The notes under the pieces are model-generated. The model searched no databases. It had not been told where the DNA came from and saw only the letters and a program-made list of their open reading frames with translations. From Dacryopinax spathularia (Eukaryota > Basidiomycota > Dacrymycetes > Dacrymycetales > Dacrymycetaceae): a DNA stretch of 64,000 bases. Numbering within the stretch: position 1 is the stretch's first letter; the number at the start of each line of letters is the position of its first letter. The position numbers were made by a program, and so were the translations under genes. Positions 36,498 to 48,221 of this stretch are shown one piece after another. The DNA lies in NCBI GenBank assembly GCA_037974965.1, contig JBBPFI010000003.1, forward strand, positions 1,736,001 through 1,800,000. The letters run 5' to 3'.

Positions 36498-39400
36498 TGT
36501 ACAATGTGACAATACCGAGAAGTGGCTCTAGTGGACGGCGGATTAGTGCACGAGCCTCTGAAATGGCGATTGGGAGATACCGATGAGCCTAGTTTCAGCT
36601 TCATAGTAGAACCTGATTGCTTATGGTGTCAGCACTTCAGGAGGAGAGGGAGCCAGGGAGACGCTTTCCTGCCGCGAAGGACAGTCCGATGGAGGGCTAT
36701 ATAAAGGAGAGCCATCAGTTCTTGATGTTTGATATAGGAATATTCCATACCTCCATGGGAAAGTGGTGCCCTCCACTACTTCAACCCGCCTCTTCCTACG
36801 ATGACGACTGTGATGCGCGATACTGTGAGACTCCAGCAAGGAGACCTTCTCGTGAGGAACTAGTAGCCTAGATATGAACGGGCGAGCATAACCTCACATG
36901 GTCAGCTCATGTTATTGGGATAGTTCGAGGTTCACGAAAAGAAGGCGACTGCAGAAGAAAATGTTTGGGAAGGGCACCTCATCGCCCTTAGGGCCTGAGA
37001 GTGCCGCTCCGGGGCTGAGGAGGCGCACATACAACGCGCACTAGGCACAAACGGGCTCCGCGGCAAAGCCGGCGGATGTGTTGAAGCCGTGCACAGCATG
37101 CGCTTGCGACGCGACCGCTGTAAGACATGGCTTATGAATATCGGCGGCAAAACCGCAGTATACACTTTCTCGATACCACTGGGCGAGAAGATACTCTGAT
37201 GGTTTTCATCAACAGCAAGGAATGCGGCATGAGGATGGATGTAATGTGATACATCGTCAGAAGGAGATGTGGCGTGGCGGTGCGTAGCGAAGAAGCACTT
37301 ATGGTGCCGTACAGCGTGGCGGTGATCCGGTACCGGTTGAATGAGGGAAAAGGCTTTCTGTCCCTTGCCGCTCCACATCATGCAGTGCATACTAAGCATA
37401 ACCAAGTGCCATGGCCCTGACAAGAAAGGGCCATATGACAAAAGGGCACGAGCTCATTGTTGCCAAGGGGGTTTGAAAATGTGAGCGCTCCGAAGTTGGC
37501 AAGGCATTGTCTCCCACTTTGACGTACGACGGATAAACCATGACGTGCCTTGATATGTGGTTATTTTATTCGGCACCGTTCGCACAGGCGAAGCTCGTAG
37601 CGCGGTGCTAGTTTCCGGTGACATGAACCCCCGTAAGCTTTTATAGAGCTGCCTGCTGATGGTGCTAGGGGCTTAGAGTTCGTCGAGCTTTGAGAGATTA
37701 TTGGGCGGTACCCACAAGTATGAAGCAATAGCGCAGAAAGCTGCGAGCCCGGACCTCGGAACTTCGAAGTCCCCAGTCGTTTGCGGACACCGACTCCTAG
37801 GGTTTCGACTTCCTCGCAAAACAGAGACCATAGATGAATCTGCTGACAATCGATTCCTACAAGTATATCTTTCGGCCAGTGCGCCTGATCGAGAGCTTCA
37901 CAGGGAAATTGCACCTGCCTTGGCGTTCCAGGCGCTCGAAAGTATTCTGTAGATGTTTTTCTACTGTGCGCCTTTGCGCTCTACCTTCTGTCTCCTTCAG
38001 ACCCGCAATTCTTCTGAGGATCTGGGCTTAAGCGCCCGTACCACAAGGAGAGCTACCACAATGGTTTCATGATTCAATTCGCATCCCTGACTGATTCAAG
38101 CCTTTCGCCCATCCGAGTGCGCGCAACCTGAGGCCTTTCGGGGAGGCTTTCGCCGAGCTTGACGGACAGGGTGGCCCGCAAACTGGACCTCTTTCGACCG
38201 TTCCGTGGCGGAGGCGGGTAAAACTGATCATCTACTGCGGCACATGAAGCAGGTCAAGTTTTGTTTTGTGATATATCCCTGCCGCAACCATATGCTAGAC
38301 TCGCTTGCGGCGTTCCGAGAGCTGCTCACACCATCTTTGTTCTGACTGTGACGCCCGATGCGAGAGTGCAAGATCAGCATCACAATCCTGGCCATCTCCC
38401 GATCTGCGCCGCAGGAATTCCCGCTCATCGCGCATCCCGATGTAGGGGGACTTGGAATTATGTTCCACTTACGTGAAGGCGGTTTCAGGGCATTCTTGGG
38501 AATGTGGTCAGCGAGGCCCAACCCAATTGGGCGTTGTCTTCTGCTGAAGTGTTTGCCCAAGCTTTCATATCACCAAGGCGGTGCATTGGGCAACGGCTCC
38601 CAGGCGCCTTGTCTATACACACGAATCGACCATGAGAAGTCGTGCAACAAGATAGCGATCCATTGGGGACGTTTGGCACGGAGACGGATGGGATGGGCGA
38701 AGCTGTGCAGATGGGAGCGCATGGGATGTGTTCCGATTCCGCGAGCGGGGGGAGGAAAACGATTATGAAAGCGGCACGCGACCAATTATAGAAAGATGCC
38801 GAGGCAGATCAGGGAAAAGGGATTCTTGTGCGGCGATGAAATCAATCTTCTTCCTTCCTAGTCATCAGGCGCGTGCAAATGAAACGGAGTGATCTATGGT
38901 TGCAGAGCGCTCTTTGCGACAAGAGAGCAAGGGAAGTCAGTGAGAGATGCCCAGACAAATTCATGCCCGCAAACCACCTGACCTTAGCTTCTTACAATTC
39001 GCTGTTCGGCAAACAGGCCATCTAGCAGTTCAGCTCTGGATCCGTATCTTCGGCGATTTGTGGTGAAAAGTGCGATCAGCCGCAGTTAATGTGTCCCTAC
39101 GTGTGGTCGTCGCGGCACAGTACCCTCATTCAGTTCAGCACGAAGAGAAGACAATCCGCACCCAGCGTGCTGATTTGGAGAAGAAGTTCAGTCAGATCTG
39201 TGTTTCCCCTTTTCCCATCGGCCACAAGTCGGGAGTCAAACAGAGGACTGGCCCGCACAGGTTCGTGGTCCTTTAAACAGATAAGACGCAGCTTGCGTGC
39301 TGCAAGCTCTCTCCTGCTGACGACGCAGACTCATCAGGTCGGAGTCATTCGTTTCAATGTCAAACGGGATCGATTATTCATGAGTGATGAACCGGAAGCT

Positions 39401-40426
39401 CGCGAGATACAATTAATACCGCTTTTGTTCGAGACGGTTAGGACACGATGGAGACGGTGGGCAGGGTACGCTCTGGTGTTGGCTGAGCTTCTTTGCGAGC
39501 TTCAAAATCGGCCCGACCGTTTCCCAATCTTTACAGGCCTTCCGGCTTAGAATCCTTTTGCGAGTCAATGGGTCGACAAGGGCTTGCATGGAGTATGAAT
39601 ACTCAGATCCAGTAGTTATGCAGTGTAGTCCGCGCCCCGTTATGTTGGTTGTCGGAAGTTGTGGTCAGCTTGAAGAATCGTATCGGGCCAACTACCCGAT
39701 ATGGTAAACGGGGAAGCGGAAGCGGACAGGTCTTCCGGGAGTGTTCAAGGCAGCCTTTTACAAGAATTTGGATGCGACTTTAGTTCGTCCGCCTGCAGTC
39801 AACAGCGTCACCTTGCAACGAAGCTCATCTATTCGCGACAGATCACACTTCTGTCCAAAAGGAGACATTTGATTGGTCGGCTGAATGACCTGCCGAGCCC
39901 GTCGCTTCTGAATGAGCCAATCGCCTCAGCTGCTCTCTTTCTTCCGCCCACCGACCCTCAGACAATGCACGTGATGGTCCCCACCTCCGGCTCTTATGTG
40001 TGTCGGATGAACGTCCGCCTATGGGAGCCCCTCCGGTACGCCAGCCCGACGTCCGAACGGCCGCTGCTCCGGTGGTGTGCTCGTGCGTTGAATTGCAGGC
40101 GACAGCGAGGAGAGCACGGGGCAAGGAAGGTCGGGCCGGGTGTGGCGAGAGGACGTCGGACGGGCGGAGAGCGGGGCCGAATAGCAGCACTGCCGTTTCT
40201 GAGCTGTCGAGCGGACGCAAGAGGGTCGCAGGGGAAGGGGAAGAGGGCTAGGCCGAACGCCGAGCATTGCCGTCCGCCTTCGGGTAGTTTATGTGGGGTG
40301 CGGAGGAGGGGATGTGAAGGGCCGGTCGGGCGAGTGCTGGAGGTCCACTTGCTTGTTGGCAGCCCCCTTGCATCTTTGACTCGACCATAACCCTTGCAAG
40401 TAACGACGACGACGACTGCTGCTACC
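36498..40426. other. Long gene-poor stretch
   Basis: Nearly 3.9 kb, unusual in this otherwise dense window. Open frames of 100-229 codons occur on both strands (for example minus 37441-36932, minus 38560-38228, plus 39089-39550 and plus 39701-40390). None shows a family motif, a consistent exon chain or a plausible start region. The last 400 bp before 40427 are GC-rich and must include the ILV3 promoter. No terminal repeats were found to suggest a single mobile element. It may be decayed sequence or non-coding RNA. Confidence 0.4.
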
Positions 40427-42668
40427 ATGTCCGACGGCGTACAAATGTGAGTATAATCTCGAGCCAGCATGTGCATTAGGACGGTACTCACAACCGTCTC
40501 TACAGACACCAGACCCTCCGCCCGGCTTCGCCGCCGAAGGATGCCATCCTCAACCGCATCTCTCGCCAGGTTACTCTGGAGAAGCAGCGCGGTAGCGCAC
40601 AGGCGATGCGTACGTCTTCGCTCCGCCTCTTTGTGGATCTACGCAGGACTAACACGAACACCCCAGTGTACGCCGTGGGCCTGAATGAGCAGGACATGGA
40701 GAAGCCGCAAGTCGGCATCTCTCCCATCTGGTGGGAAGGCAATCCGTGCAACTCGCACCTCGTACGTTACCGCTACCACGCTCAATTCAGCCACCATTGA
40801 TATGTGCGACGCAGCTCGACCTCGCCTATGCTGTCAAGGAAGGCTGCAAGGCTGAGGGCATCGTCGGTCTCATGGCTAGCACCGTCGGTATCTCTGATGC
40901 CATCACCATGGGCACGGAGGGGATGCACTACAGCTTGCCTTCCCGTGACCAGATCGCCGACACGATCGAGTCTGTGCGTCTCCTCCTCCTCCCGCTCATT
41001 CTGGCAGCACCTGCTGACATGCGCGGTCTGTGCCGTGGTAGATCACCATGGGCCAGTTCTACGACGGCAACATCGCCCTTCCTGGGTGCGACAAGAACAT
41101 GCCCGGTGTAACCATGGCCGCTGTGAGGCACAACAGGCCGACGATCGTCATCTACGGCGGTACGATCCAGACCGGTGTGCGACACCTTGACTGCCCATGG
41201 CAAGGGAAGAAGGCGGGCGAGAGCGTGAACATCAGCGACACGCTGGAGGCATGGGGTGCGTCCTTTCCGTACAACGTCGCTGCGAGGACCAAGGTGCTGA
41301 TACGGCGCAGGCGCGTATGAGACGAAGAAGATCAATGATGATGAGTACTTTGATATTGTGCGCCATGCGTGCCCTGGGCCTGGTGGGTGCGGTGGGATGT
41401 ACACTGCGAACACGATGTCCACTGCGCTTGAGGTGATGGGTATCTCCCTCCCCTACTCTGCCTCCACGCCCGCCGTCTACCCTGGTGCGTCCATGTCCAC
41501 TATGGCTAGGGGCAGCAAGAAGCTGACCGTCGGGTGCAGAGAAGAAACGCGAGTGCATCATGGCTGCCAAGTACATGAAAAACCTCCTCGCCTACGACAT
41601 CAAGCCGCGTGACATCATCACGCGCAAATCGCTCGAGAACGCCGTCACGCTCGTGCACGTCATCGGCGGCTCAACCAACGCCGTCCTCCACCTGCTCGCC
41701 ATCGCCCGCGCGGCCGAAGTGCCCTTCACGATCGACGATTTCCAGACTATTGGCGACCGCACGCCCTACCTCGCTGACCTGAAGCCGTCCGGGAAATACT
41801 ACATGGAAGACCTGCACAAGGTCGGGGGGATCCCGGCGCTCGTCAAGTACCTGTTGAAGAACACGAACCTTCTGCACGGCGACTGTATCACCGTCACTGG
41901 CAAGACGCTGGCGGAGAACGTGGCGCATGCTGCCGATCTGGACTTTGAGAAACAGGACGTTGTGAGGCCGCTCGAGAAGCCCCTGAAGCCGACGGGACAC
42001 ATTACGATCCTGAAGGGAAACTTGTGTCCCGATACGGCCGTGGCGAAGATAACGGGCAAAGAAGGGATGCGGTTCGAGGGCCATGCCCGCGTATTTGACC
42101 AGTGGGTCCTTTTTCTCCTCCTCTTCTCTCTCTTGTGGACCGAGTAGCTAACGTGCATCGGGGGCAGCCTGGACGACTTCTACCCCGCTCTCGCGCGGGG
42201 CGATATCACCGAAGGCAGCGTGTGTATCTTCCGCTACCAAGGCCCCAAGGGCGCTCCAGGAATGCCAGAGATGCTCGGCCCCACAGGCGCGCTCATGGGT
42301 GCCGGCCTAGGCGGCAAAACGGCGCTCATAACGGACGGCCGGTTCAGCGGTGCAAGCCACGGGTTCATCATCGGCCACGTCTGTCCCGAGGCGCACGTCG
42401 GCGGGCCGATCGCGCTTGTTAAGGACGGGGACTCGATCGTGATCGATGCGGAGAAGAAGGTGATCGATTGGGGTGTTACGAAGGAGGAGGAGGCGAGGAG
42501 GCTCGAGGAGTGGAAGAAGGACGGGCCGAGGCCGTTTAAGGTTAAGAGGGGGGTGCTGTATCGGTATGCGAGGGACGTCGCGGTGAGCAGTGCTTTCCTT
42601 CCTCAACTTTGGGTGAAGCGTACTGATGGGACGGGTAGCCGGCGAACGTGGGTGCGTACACGGATTAG
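40427..42668 (+). CDS. ILV3: Dihydroxy-acid dehydratase
   Basis: Converts 2,3-dihydroxy-isovalerate and 2,3-dihydroxy-3-methylvalerate to the 2-keto acids, the third common step of valine, isoleucine and leucine synthesis. Nine exons (40427-40446, 40506-40609, 40667-40761, 40815-40973, 41042-41255, 41311-41484, 41540-42101, 42168-42582, 42639-42668) give 590 residues without a frame break. Signatures are [27 protein letters not shown] (first signature, Fe-S Cys), [16 protein letters not shown] (Fe-S Cys) and [20 protein letters not shown] (second signature). The C-terminus PANVGAYTD is made by a 10-codon last exon. The N-terminus [20 protein letters not shown] has no clear mitochondrial presequence, although the yeast enzyme is mitochondrial. 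An unseen upstream exon could supply one. The two MFS genes beyond are convergent to it. Confidence 0.95.
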
Positions 42669-42820
42669 GCATGAGCGGGGGTTGGGCGCTGCTGTAGCTG
42701 TTCGTGGTGTACAACGTCAGAAAGGAAATAAGAATCATGTTGGATCACATCGTTGTCCCCATTGTTGGCCCGTTCTGGTATCACAGTACAACCCCTCCAC
42801 AAGTTATCAAAAGAATCAGC

Positions 42821-44325
42821 TCACTCCTCCTCGCCCTCCTCCCCACCCCCACCCCCACCCCCCTCCTTCCTCTCCATCCCCCTCACCTCCCTCCAACAAA
42901 CCAGCCACACCACCCCCGTCCCCGCCACCACCCCAAGCAGAACAACCGGCATCCATCCCAGCCCTCCAGCGCTATTAATAGCCCCTACTAGACTGGGCGC
43001 TGCTCCGCTGCCTATCACTCCTGCGGCCATGAGGATCGAATTAGCCGGCTGGACGGCCGAGCTTGGCAGTGCGTCCGAGACCGTTGTCAACACCGTAGGG
43101 ATAACAGGGCCTATGAAGAACCCAAACACCCCCACGGCGACCGCATCAGCTATGATGTGGGGCACGAACTGCAGCACGCCCAGCGCGACGCCCGCGCAGA
43201 CGAGGTACAGTGTGATTAGGAGGCGGGGGCCGTAGGAATGCGTGATAGAGGCTACGAAGGTCCGGCTGGCTGTTTCGCCTGCCCAGTATCCGGAGAGGAC
43301 TAGCTGCATCCGGGATTGTTGGCCGTGGCGGATGTCGGACATGAAGATGCTTATCCAGGTGGAGGTGATGTCTTCTGCTGAGTAGGCCTACGGGCGTACC
43401 GTTAGTCACAGCTGGAATAGAAGGGGAATGGTGGGAGGGAGGGGAAAGACGTACGAGTGCTTGGAGGATAGCGCCGTATATGACAATAGGCCTCTTGGCG
43501 ACTCTCCACCACTTCCTTACACCACTCCCTCGCTCGCCCTCCTCCTCCTCCTCGTCCTCGTCCTTAGGCGGCTCATACCCCCTAAACAGCACCCACGCCA
43601 ACGGTAAATCCAACACCGCCAAAACGAGCGGCACCCAGAAGTACACATTCCACCCCCACTCCTTCGCCAGCATCCCACTCACCAGAAACGGCTGCACGAG
43701 CGCCCCGAGCCCCTCGCCAGCATAGACGAACGACATGAGCGGGCCGTGGTGGAAGTGCGCTATATAGGTTGATAGGGAGGGTTTTAGGGCGCCGGAGGCG
43801 AGGCCCGTGAGGGAGAGGGCGAGGAGGACGACGGGCCAGGGTGGGGCGGGGAGGTTGAGGGCGCATGAGAGGGCTAGGAGGGCTGTGGTGATCTGTCATC
43901 TCTGTCAGCTCGCTGCTGCTCTTTTCCGTGCCGCTGAGAAGAAGAGAGAGAGCAGGACGCACGTAAAAGATCCCCGCTAACCCGACATAGCCCACAACGG
44001 CCGGCGCTGCCAAACTGCCCACAAACCGTCCCACCGCATCAGCAACCGTAACAACCCCCACCGCACCATAACTAATCCCATAATCTTCCTGTATCGGCCC
44101 TAAGAGCGAGCCCAGAGCAGCCTCGCCCATGCCGATCTGGAACTCGAGCCAGAAGGCGTATATGGACCGGAGGATATCGAGTGTATTTATGTCCCTGGGT
44201 AGGTGGGGAGGTCGGAGGGGGAGGGTGTGCTGGATGTGGGAGGGGAGGTGGGCTGCTTGCGCTAGGAGAGGGGTGCGCTCTGAGTGATTGGGGGAGGTGG
44301 GGTGTTGGGATGCGATTGACGGCAT
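42821..44325 (-). CDS. MFS transporter, tandem copy 1 (FucP/BSC6-like)
   Basis: Exons 44325-43963, 43892-43455 and 43387-42821 give 455 residues. After a short hydrophilic head ([12 protein letters not shown]) come helices with [130 protein letters not shown] and [20 protein letters not shown], about 12 in all. A Glu/Asp-rich loop ([13 protein letters not shown]) lies in the middle and a Gly/Glu tail ([14 protein letters not shown]) at the end. The fold suggests a fucose permease/BSC6-type facilitator; the substrate is unknown. It lies tail-to-tail with ILV3, 152 bp away, and is a tandem paralogue of the next gene. Confidence 0.88.
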
Positions 44326-44434
44326 GGCTGGTCCTTGTGGGTGTTATTGTCGGTATCTGTGCATAGAATCGGAGTGCGAAGGGCGAGGAGGTGAGACGAG
44401 GGAGGGAGCGGAGGGCAGAGGAGGGAGTGAGCGC

Positions 44435-44442
44435 ATATATTT
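44435..44442 (-). promoter_or_regulatory. TATA-like box of MFS tandem copy 1
   Basis: AAATATAT on the minus strand, about 110 bp upstream of the ATG at 44325, in a region otherwise rich in purine runs. Confidence 0.3.
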
Positions 44443-44568
44443 AGGATAGCCTGACCGACCAGCGACGGGGGACACCGTACACCGCCCGGGAAGTAGAGAG
44501 TAGTGAGTGAGGTATGCGGGGAAGGGATCAAGACGCCTATGAGGTCATCTCACTCTAAGGGCTTGAGG

Positions 44569-44574
44569 CACGTG
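44569..44574. promoter_or_regulatory. E-box CACGTG
   Basis: GGCACGTGACC is located about 245 bp upstream of MFS copy 1 in the 540-bp gap between the two transporter genes. CACGTG is the bHLH core site. One such site also precedes the Nudix gene. The gap holds no other clear feature. Confidence 0.25.
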
Positions 44575-44864
44575 ACCTCATCAATGGGCGCCTATCGGAT
44601 CATCTGCGTTGACCATGACTACCGCAACGGTTAGAACCGTGGGATGTTTTCGAATGTGTCTAAGGCCTGCAGGGTGGATATCGCGGTACAAGCTGCGTGA
44701 CTCACGATGAAGCTGGAAATAAGAAGGTTGTATAGCTCGAACTAGTCCCCTCTACCACGGGCGCTTAATCCATCCGGAGTGTGAACTGCGAACTGGTATT
44801 ACATTGCCTATCATACATCGTGCAGTCATACACTCTCCATCCCTCCGCATACAGCAGAAACCGC

Positions 44865-46370
44865 TCACAACAACGCGTCCTCCTCACTACTCCCCTCCCC
44901 CTCCCCGACTTCAGTAGCATCATCATCCCCCTCCGCCTCTCCCTCCCCCTCCCTCCCCTCCCCCTCCCCTTCTCCATCAGAAGGAACATCAACCACCTCC
45001 ACCGCCCAACAAACCTCCCACACCCCCACAATCAGCAACACACACCCCACAAGCGCACTCGGCATCCACCTCAACCCGCCCGCAGAATTGACGAACCCCA
45101 CCACCACGGGCGCGGCCCCCGAGCCCAATACGCCAGCGGTAAGGAGGACCGAGTTGGCCGAATCTACCAGGGAGGCGGGGAGGGTCTCGCATACTGCCGT
45201 GAGCACCGTTGGGATAGTAGGGCCGAGGAAGAAGCCGAAGAAAGTCACGGCTACCCCATCAAGGGGGATAAGGGGTACGAACTGCAGGACCAGCAACATC
45301 CCTACTCCCAGCAGGAGGTAGAGGGTCAAAAGGAGTCGGGGAGAGTAGCGGTGCGTTATGTCCCCTAGGAAGGCGCGGCTGAGCGCTTGACCGGCCCAGT
45401 AGCCCGTGAGGATGTATTGCATTCTCGCTGGGTGGCCATGTCGGATGTCGCACATGAACACGCCTATCCACGTCGTAATAATATCCTCTGCCGAGTATGC
45501 CTGCCCATTCACCGATCAGTCCCAGCCCGACTGCGGTGTGGCAGGGAGGAGAAGACGCACCAAAGCCTGTAAGATCCCCCCAAAGACGACCACCGGTTTC
45601 CGAGCCACCTTAACCCACCGCCTCACACTACTCCTCTCCGCGCCCCGCTCATGCACCGGCGGCACATACCCCCAAAACGCCCCCCACACCAGGGGCACAT
45701 CCACAACCGCCAAACTGAGCGGAACCCAAAAGTAGACGTTCCACGCCCAGTCGCGCGTGAGGAGCCCGCTGACCAGAAAGGGCTGGATCAGCGCGCCGAG
45801 GCCTTCGCCGGCGAAGGTGAATGACATTAGGTGCGGTTGGTGAAAGTGCGCGATGTAGGATGCTAGGCTTGGCTCGAGTGCGCCGCTCGCTAGGCCCGTG
45901 AGGGAGAGGGCGGCGAGGACGAGGGGCCAGGGAGGGGCGAAGAGGTTGATCGTGGATGATGTTGCTAGCAGGATGGTCGACAACTACAGCGTTGCGTCCT
46001 CTCTCATTAGTCCTATTCGCCAGGGAAAAAGAAAGAGAAAGAGAAAGAAAGGAAAACGCACATAAAGCACCCTCTGCAAGCCCAACCAGTGGACCACAAA
46101 TGGCGCCCCGACCGTCCCCGCCCCCCTCCCAAGCGCATCCACAAGACTCACAAACCCGACCGCTCTATAACTCAGCCCATACCCGAGCTGCATGCTCTCC
46201 AACAGCGAGCCCAGCGCAGCTTCAGCCATGCCGATCTGGACTTCGAGGAAGAAGGAGAGCAGGATCCGGAGTGTGTCGGTTGGGGTGCGTTTGGGTGGGG
46301 GGAGGCTGCTCGTGCGTCTGAGCAGGGGGGTGCGCTCGGTGCGGATGGCGGGGGGGAGCGTGCCTGTCAT
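44865..46370 (-). CDS. MFS transporter, tandem copy 2 (FucP/BSC6-like)
   Basis: Exons 46370-46062, 45983-45561 and 45500-44865 give 455 residues, the same total and the same intron positions as the neighbouring copy. Matching blocks include [100 protein letters not shown] and GVLGSGAAPVVVGFVNSAGG. The C-terminal tail is a long acidic low-complexity run (DGEGEGEGREGEGEAEGDDD) from CCCCTC-like simple sequence. The start MTGTLPPAIRTERTPLLRR was chosen because ERTPLL aligns with copy 1. The frame stays open further upstream to 46598. Probably an integral membrane facilitator of unknown substrate. Confidence 0.87.
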
Positions 46371-46820
46371 TTCTTTTGCTGCTTCTTCCTTGGCTCGGCG
46401 AGGTGGGCGAGGCAGGGGAGGGAAGGGGGGGACATTCGCTGGGAGAGATAGGATGGGCGGACGAGGGGACAGCGATGGACCGTGATTTGATGATGAGTGG
46501 TTCGTATTGGAAGGCACACGATTCGATGGGATAATCGTGCGGGTGGCTGTGTTCAGATCGGGCCTCCCGATCATTGTAATCATCATCGCGCCGCACATTG
46601 AACCCCGGGTTCAGGTGCAACACAGAATGAGTCGTAACAATCATGATATTCGTGAAGAGTAAAGGATATATACAGATCCAGTCCATCTATAACCCTCAAG
46701 AAAACATCTATCACAAGAACCACTGCTCATGTCCGTATATAGTCCATGTCAATGTCCGTTCATTTTACAAGAGTCCTTCGAGAAACTGTCCATCTAGATC
46801 AATCTGAGATACTCCGCAGC

Positions 46821-48221
46821 TCAGCCGACGACTTGGAAGTACGGGTTGAAGCCCAGGGTCGTCTTCCCGTCGAAAGCTGGTTTCTCGCCTGCTGTCGGAG
46901 GGGGTGTGACGACATACACCAGCCTTCCCTCCTTCCCAGCCGTCCCGGGCAGCGGCGACGCGGATGAAGGAGAAGTTGACGGCGGAGGAGAGTCAGGCGC
47001 AAACATCTTATGTCTGTGCATCCTCCCGTCCCTTAGCATAAGGCTCTCCATATCCTCTTCGGTTGGCATAGCCGGGGCGGAGACGATACGGGCTGTGGTG
47101 TTGATCTTTAGCTGTGCGAGCAGCGGGGATCCACGGAGACGAGGAGGGATAGGAGGATTGGCGGGTACGTGTGGGATGGAGAGGGGAGAGACGTTTCGCG
47201 TCCTGGGGCGGGGTGAGCGCGGCAAGCTACTGGTCCCAGCGTTGGTAGGAGGCGCGGAAGGCCTGCGAGGGGAAGAGGAGAGGGCAGCCTTCTTCGGACG
47301 GCGGGTCAGCATCTCTTCTGGTAGGCCACTGATACCGAGCCCGAGATTGGCATTGCTGCTGGTGGAGTCATCGGAGGTGACACGGTTATTCCCCGGCATG
47401 CTCACGTGCCGGATCCCCAGACCGTGCAAGGCCGCTGCGAGCTGCTGCTCGCCGTTCGCTTCCGGTACTTGGAGGAAGCGGTTGTTCGGGTACGGCTGGT
47501 GAGGAGAGAGCACGCGAGGCGTATCCTGGTCGTGCTCTCCTGCGGGCGTGGTCAACGGGGAAGGGGTGCGACTGCGGTGCAGCGAGGGCGACCGGGGGTG
47601 AGCGTCGGAGGATGCAGCGCGTGTTTGCCTCGGTTGCAGATCCTGGACGTCTTCGACGTCGTCGGAGTCGCTGTCGGCATGGATGACCACGCGTGGATGG
47701 TGATGATGGTGGTGATGTTGGATGTGTTTGCTCCGTTGACGAGATCCGGAACGGGCTTCGCGAGCGTCGTAGCCGGAGTCATACCCGTTGTCCTTTGCCA
47801 GGTCTGGACTAGGAGGGTAGACGGGCGAGCGTGCCCTCGCGGGAGACGGAGCGCGTATGGGAGGCGCACGCTCGATCTTGAACGTCGGGAAAGGAATACT
47901 GCTGAATCCCATCGCCGCCCTAGCAGGTTGTTGCGCCGCTTTGCCAGGATGTAAGGGCAGCTCGGGGATTCTGAATGTCGGAGAAGTGGGTGACGCGTCC
48001 GTACTCAGCTCATCCTCGATTGCTGATGAGGAGTGCTGCGAGGCGGCCGAGGTCAACCCGGGTGCGTGGAGGTCGTCGCTATCTGAGTAGGAGGAGGCGC
48101 TGGAGATGGAGGAACTGCAGAGCTCGAGCGCGCAGGTTTGCATGTCCATGTTGACAGCGATTGGGGTAGAAGTAGAGGTAAGGGTAAATGCGGGTTCGGT
48201 TTGGATAATTGGCGCAGCCAT
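46821..48221 (-). CDS. Intronless Ser/Pro-rich, probably disordered protein
   Basis: A single open frame of 466 residues from ATG 48221. It starts MAAPIIQTEPAFTLTST and ends TLGFNPYFQVVG. Composition is dominated by Ser, Pro, Arg and Asp, with little predicted structure. Notable segments are a Ser-rich acidic patch (SSSISSASSYSDSDDLHAPG), SP/TP sites throughout (SPSLHRSRTPSPLTTP), a seven-His run (KHIQHHHHHHHPR) followed by DSDSDDVEDVQD, and FRIPELPLHP. No domain is recognised. Proline-directed phosphorylation sites and basic patches suggest a regulatory or nuclear protein, but this is inference. The promoter region is shared with no close neighbour. Confidence 0.75.
   Translation of the reverse strand: MAAPIIQTEPAFTLTSTSTPIAVNMDMQTCALELCSSSISSASSYSDSDDLHAPGLTSAASQHSSSAIEDELSTDASPTSPTFRIPELPLHPGKAAQQPARAAMGFSSIPFPTFKIERAPPIRAPSPARARSPVYPPSPDLAKDNGYDSGYDAREARSGSRQRSKHIQHHHHHHHPRVVIHADSDSDDVEDVQDLQPRQTRAASSDAHPRSPSLHRSRTPSPLTTPAGEHDQDTPRVLSPHQPYPNNRFLQVPEANGEQQLAAALHGLGIRHVSMPGNNRVTSDDSTSSNANLGLGISGLPEEMLTRRPKKAALSSSPRRPSAPPTNAGTSSLPRSPRPRTRNVSPLSIPHVPANPPIPPRLRGSPLLAQLKINTTARIVSAPAMPTEEDMESLMLRDGRMHRHKMFAPDSPPPSTSPSSASPLPGTAGKEGRLVYVVTPPPTAGEKPAFDGKTTLGFNPYFQVVG

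Noticed and set aside
36932-37441. 169-codon minus-strand frame in the gene-poor stretch
   Set aside because: Composition is odd (many His, Arg, Ser, Cys), there is no family motif, no splice partners, and it overlaps other frames of similar length.
39701-40390. 229-codon plus-strand frame just before ILV3
   Set aside because: It lies in GC-rich promoter DNA where long frames arise by chance, with a matching long frame on the minus strand; the translation is Arg/Gly-rich without motif.
41671-42084. 137-codon minus-strand frame inside ILV3
   Set aside because: Antisense shadow of a GC-rich conserved exon.
44880-44990. CCCCTC-type simple sequence, possible regulatory tract
   Set aside because: It is the coding DNA of the acidic tail of the second tandem MFS transporter read on the other strand.
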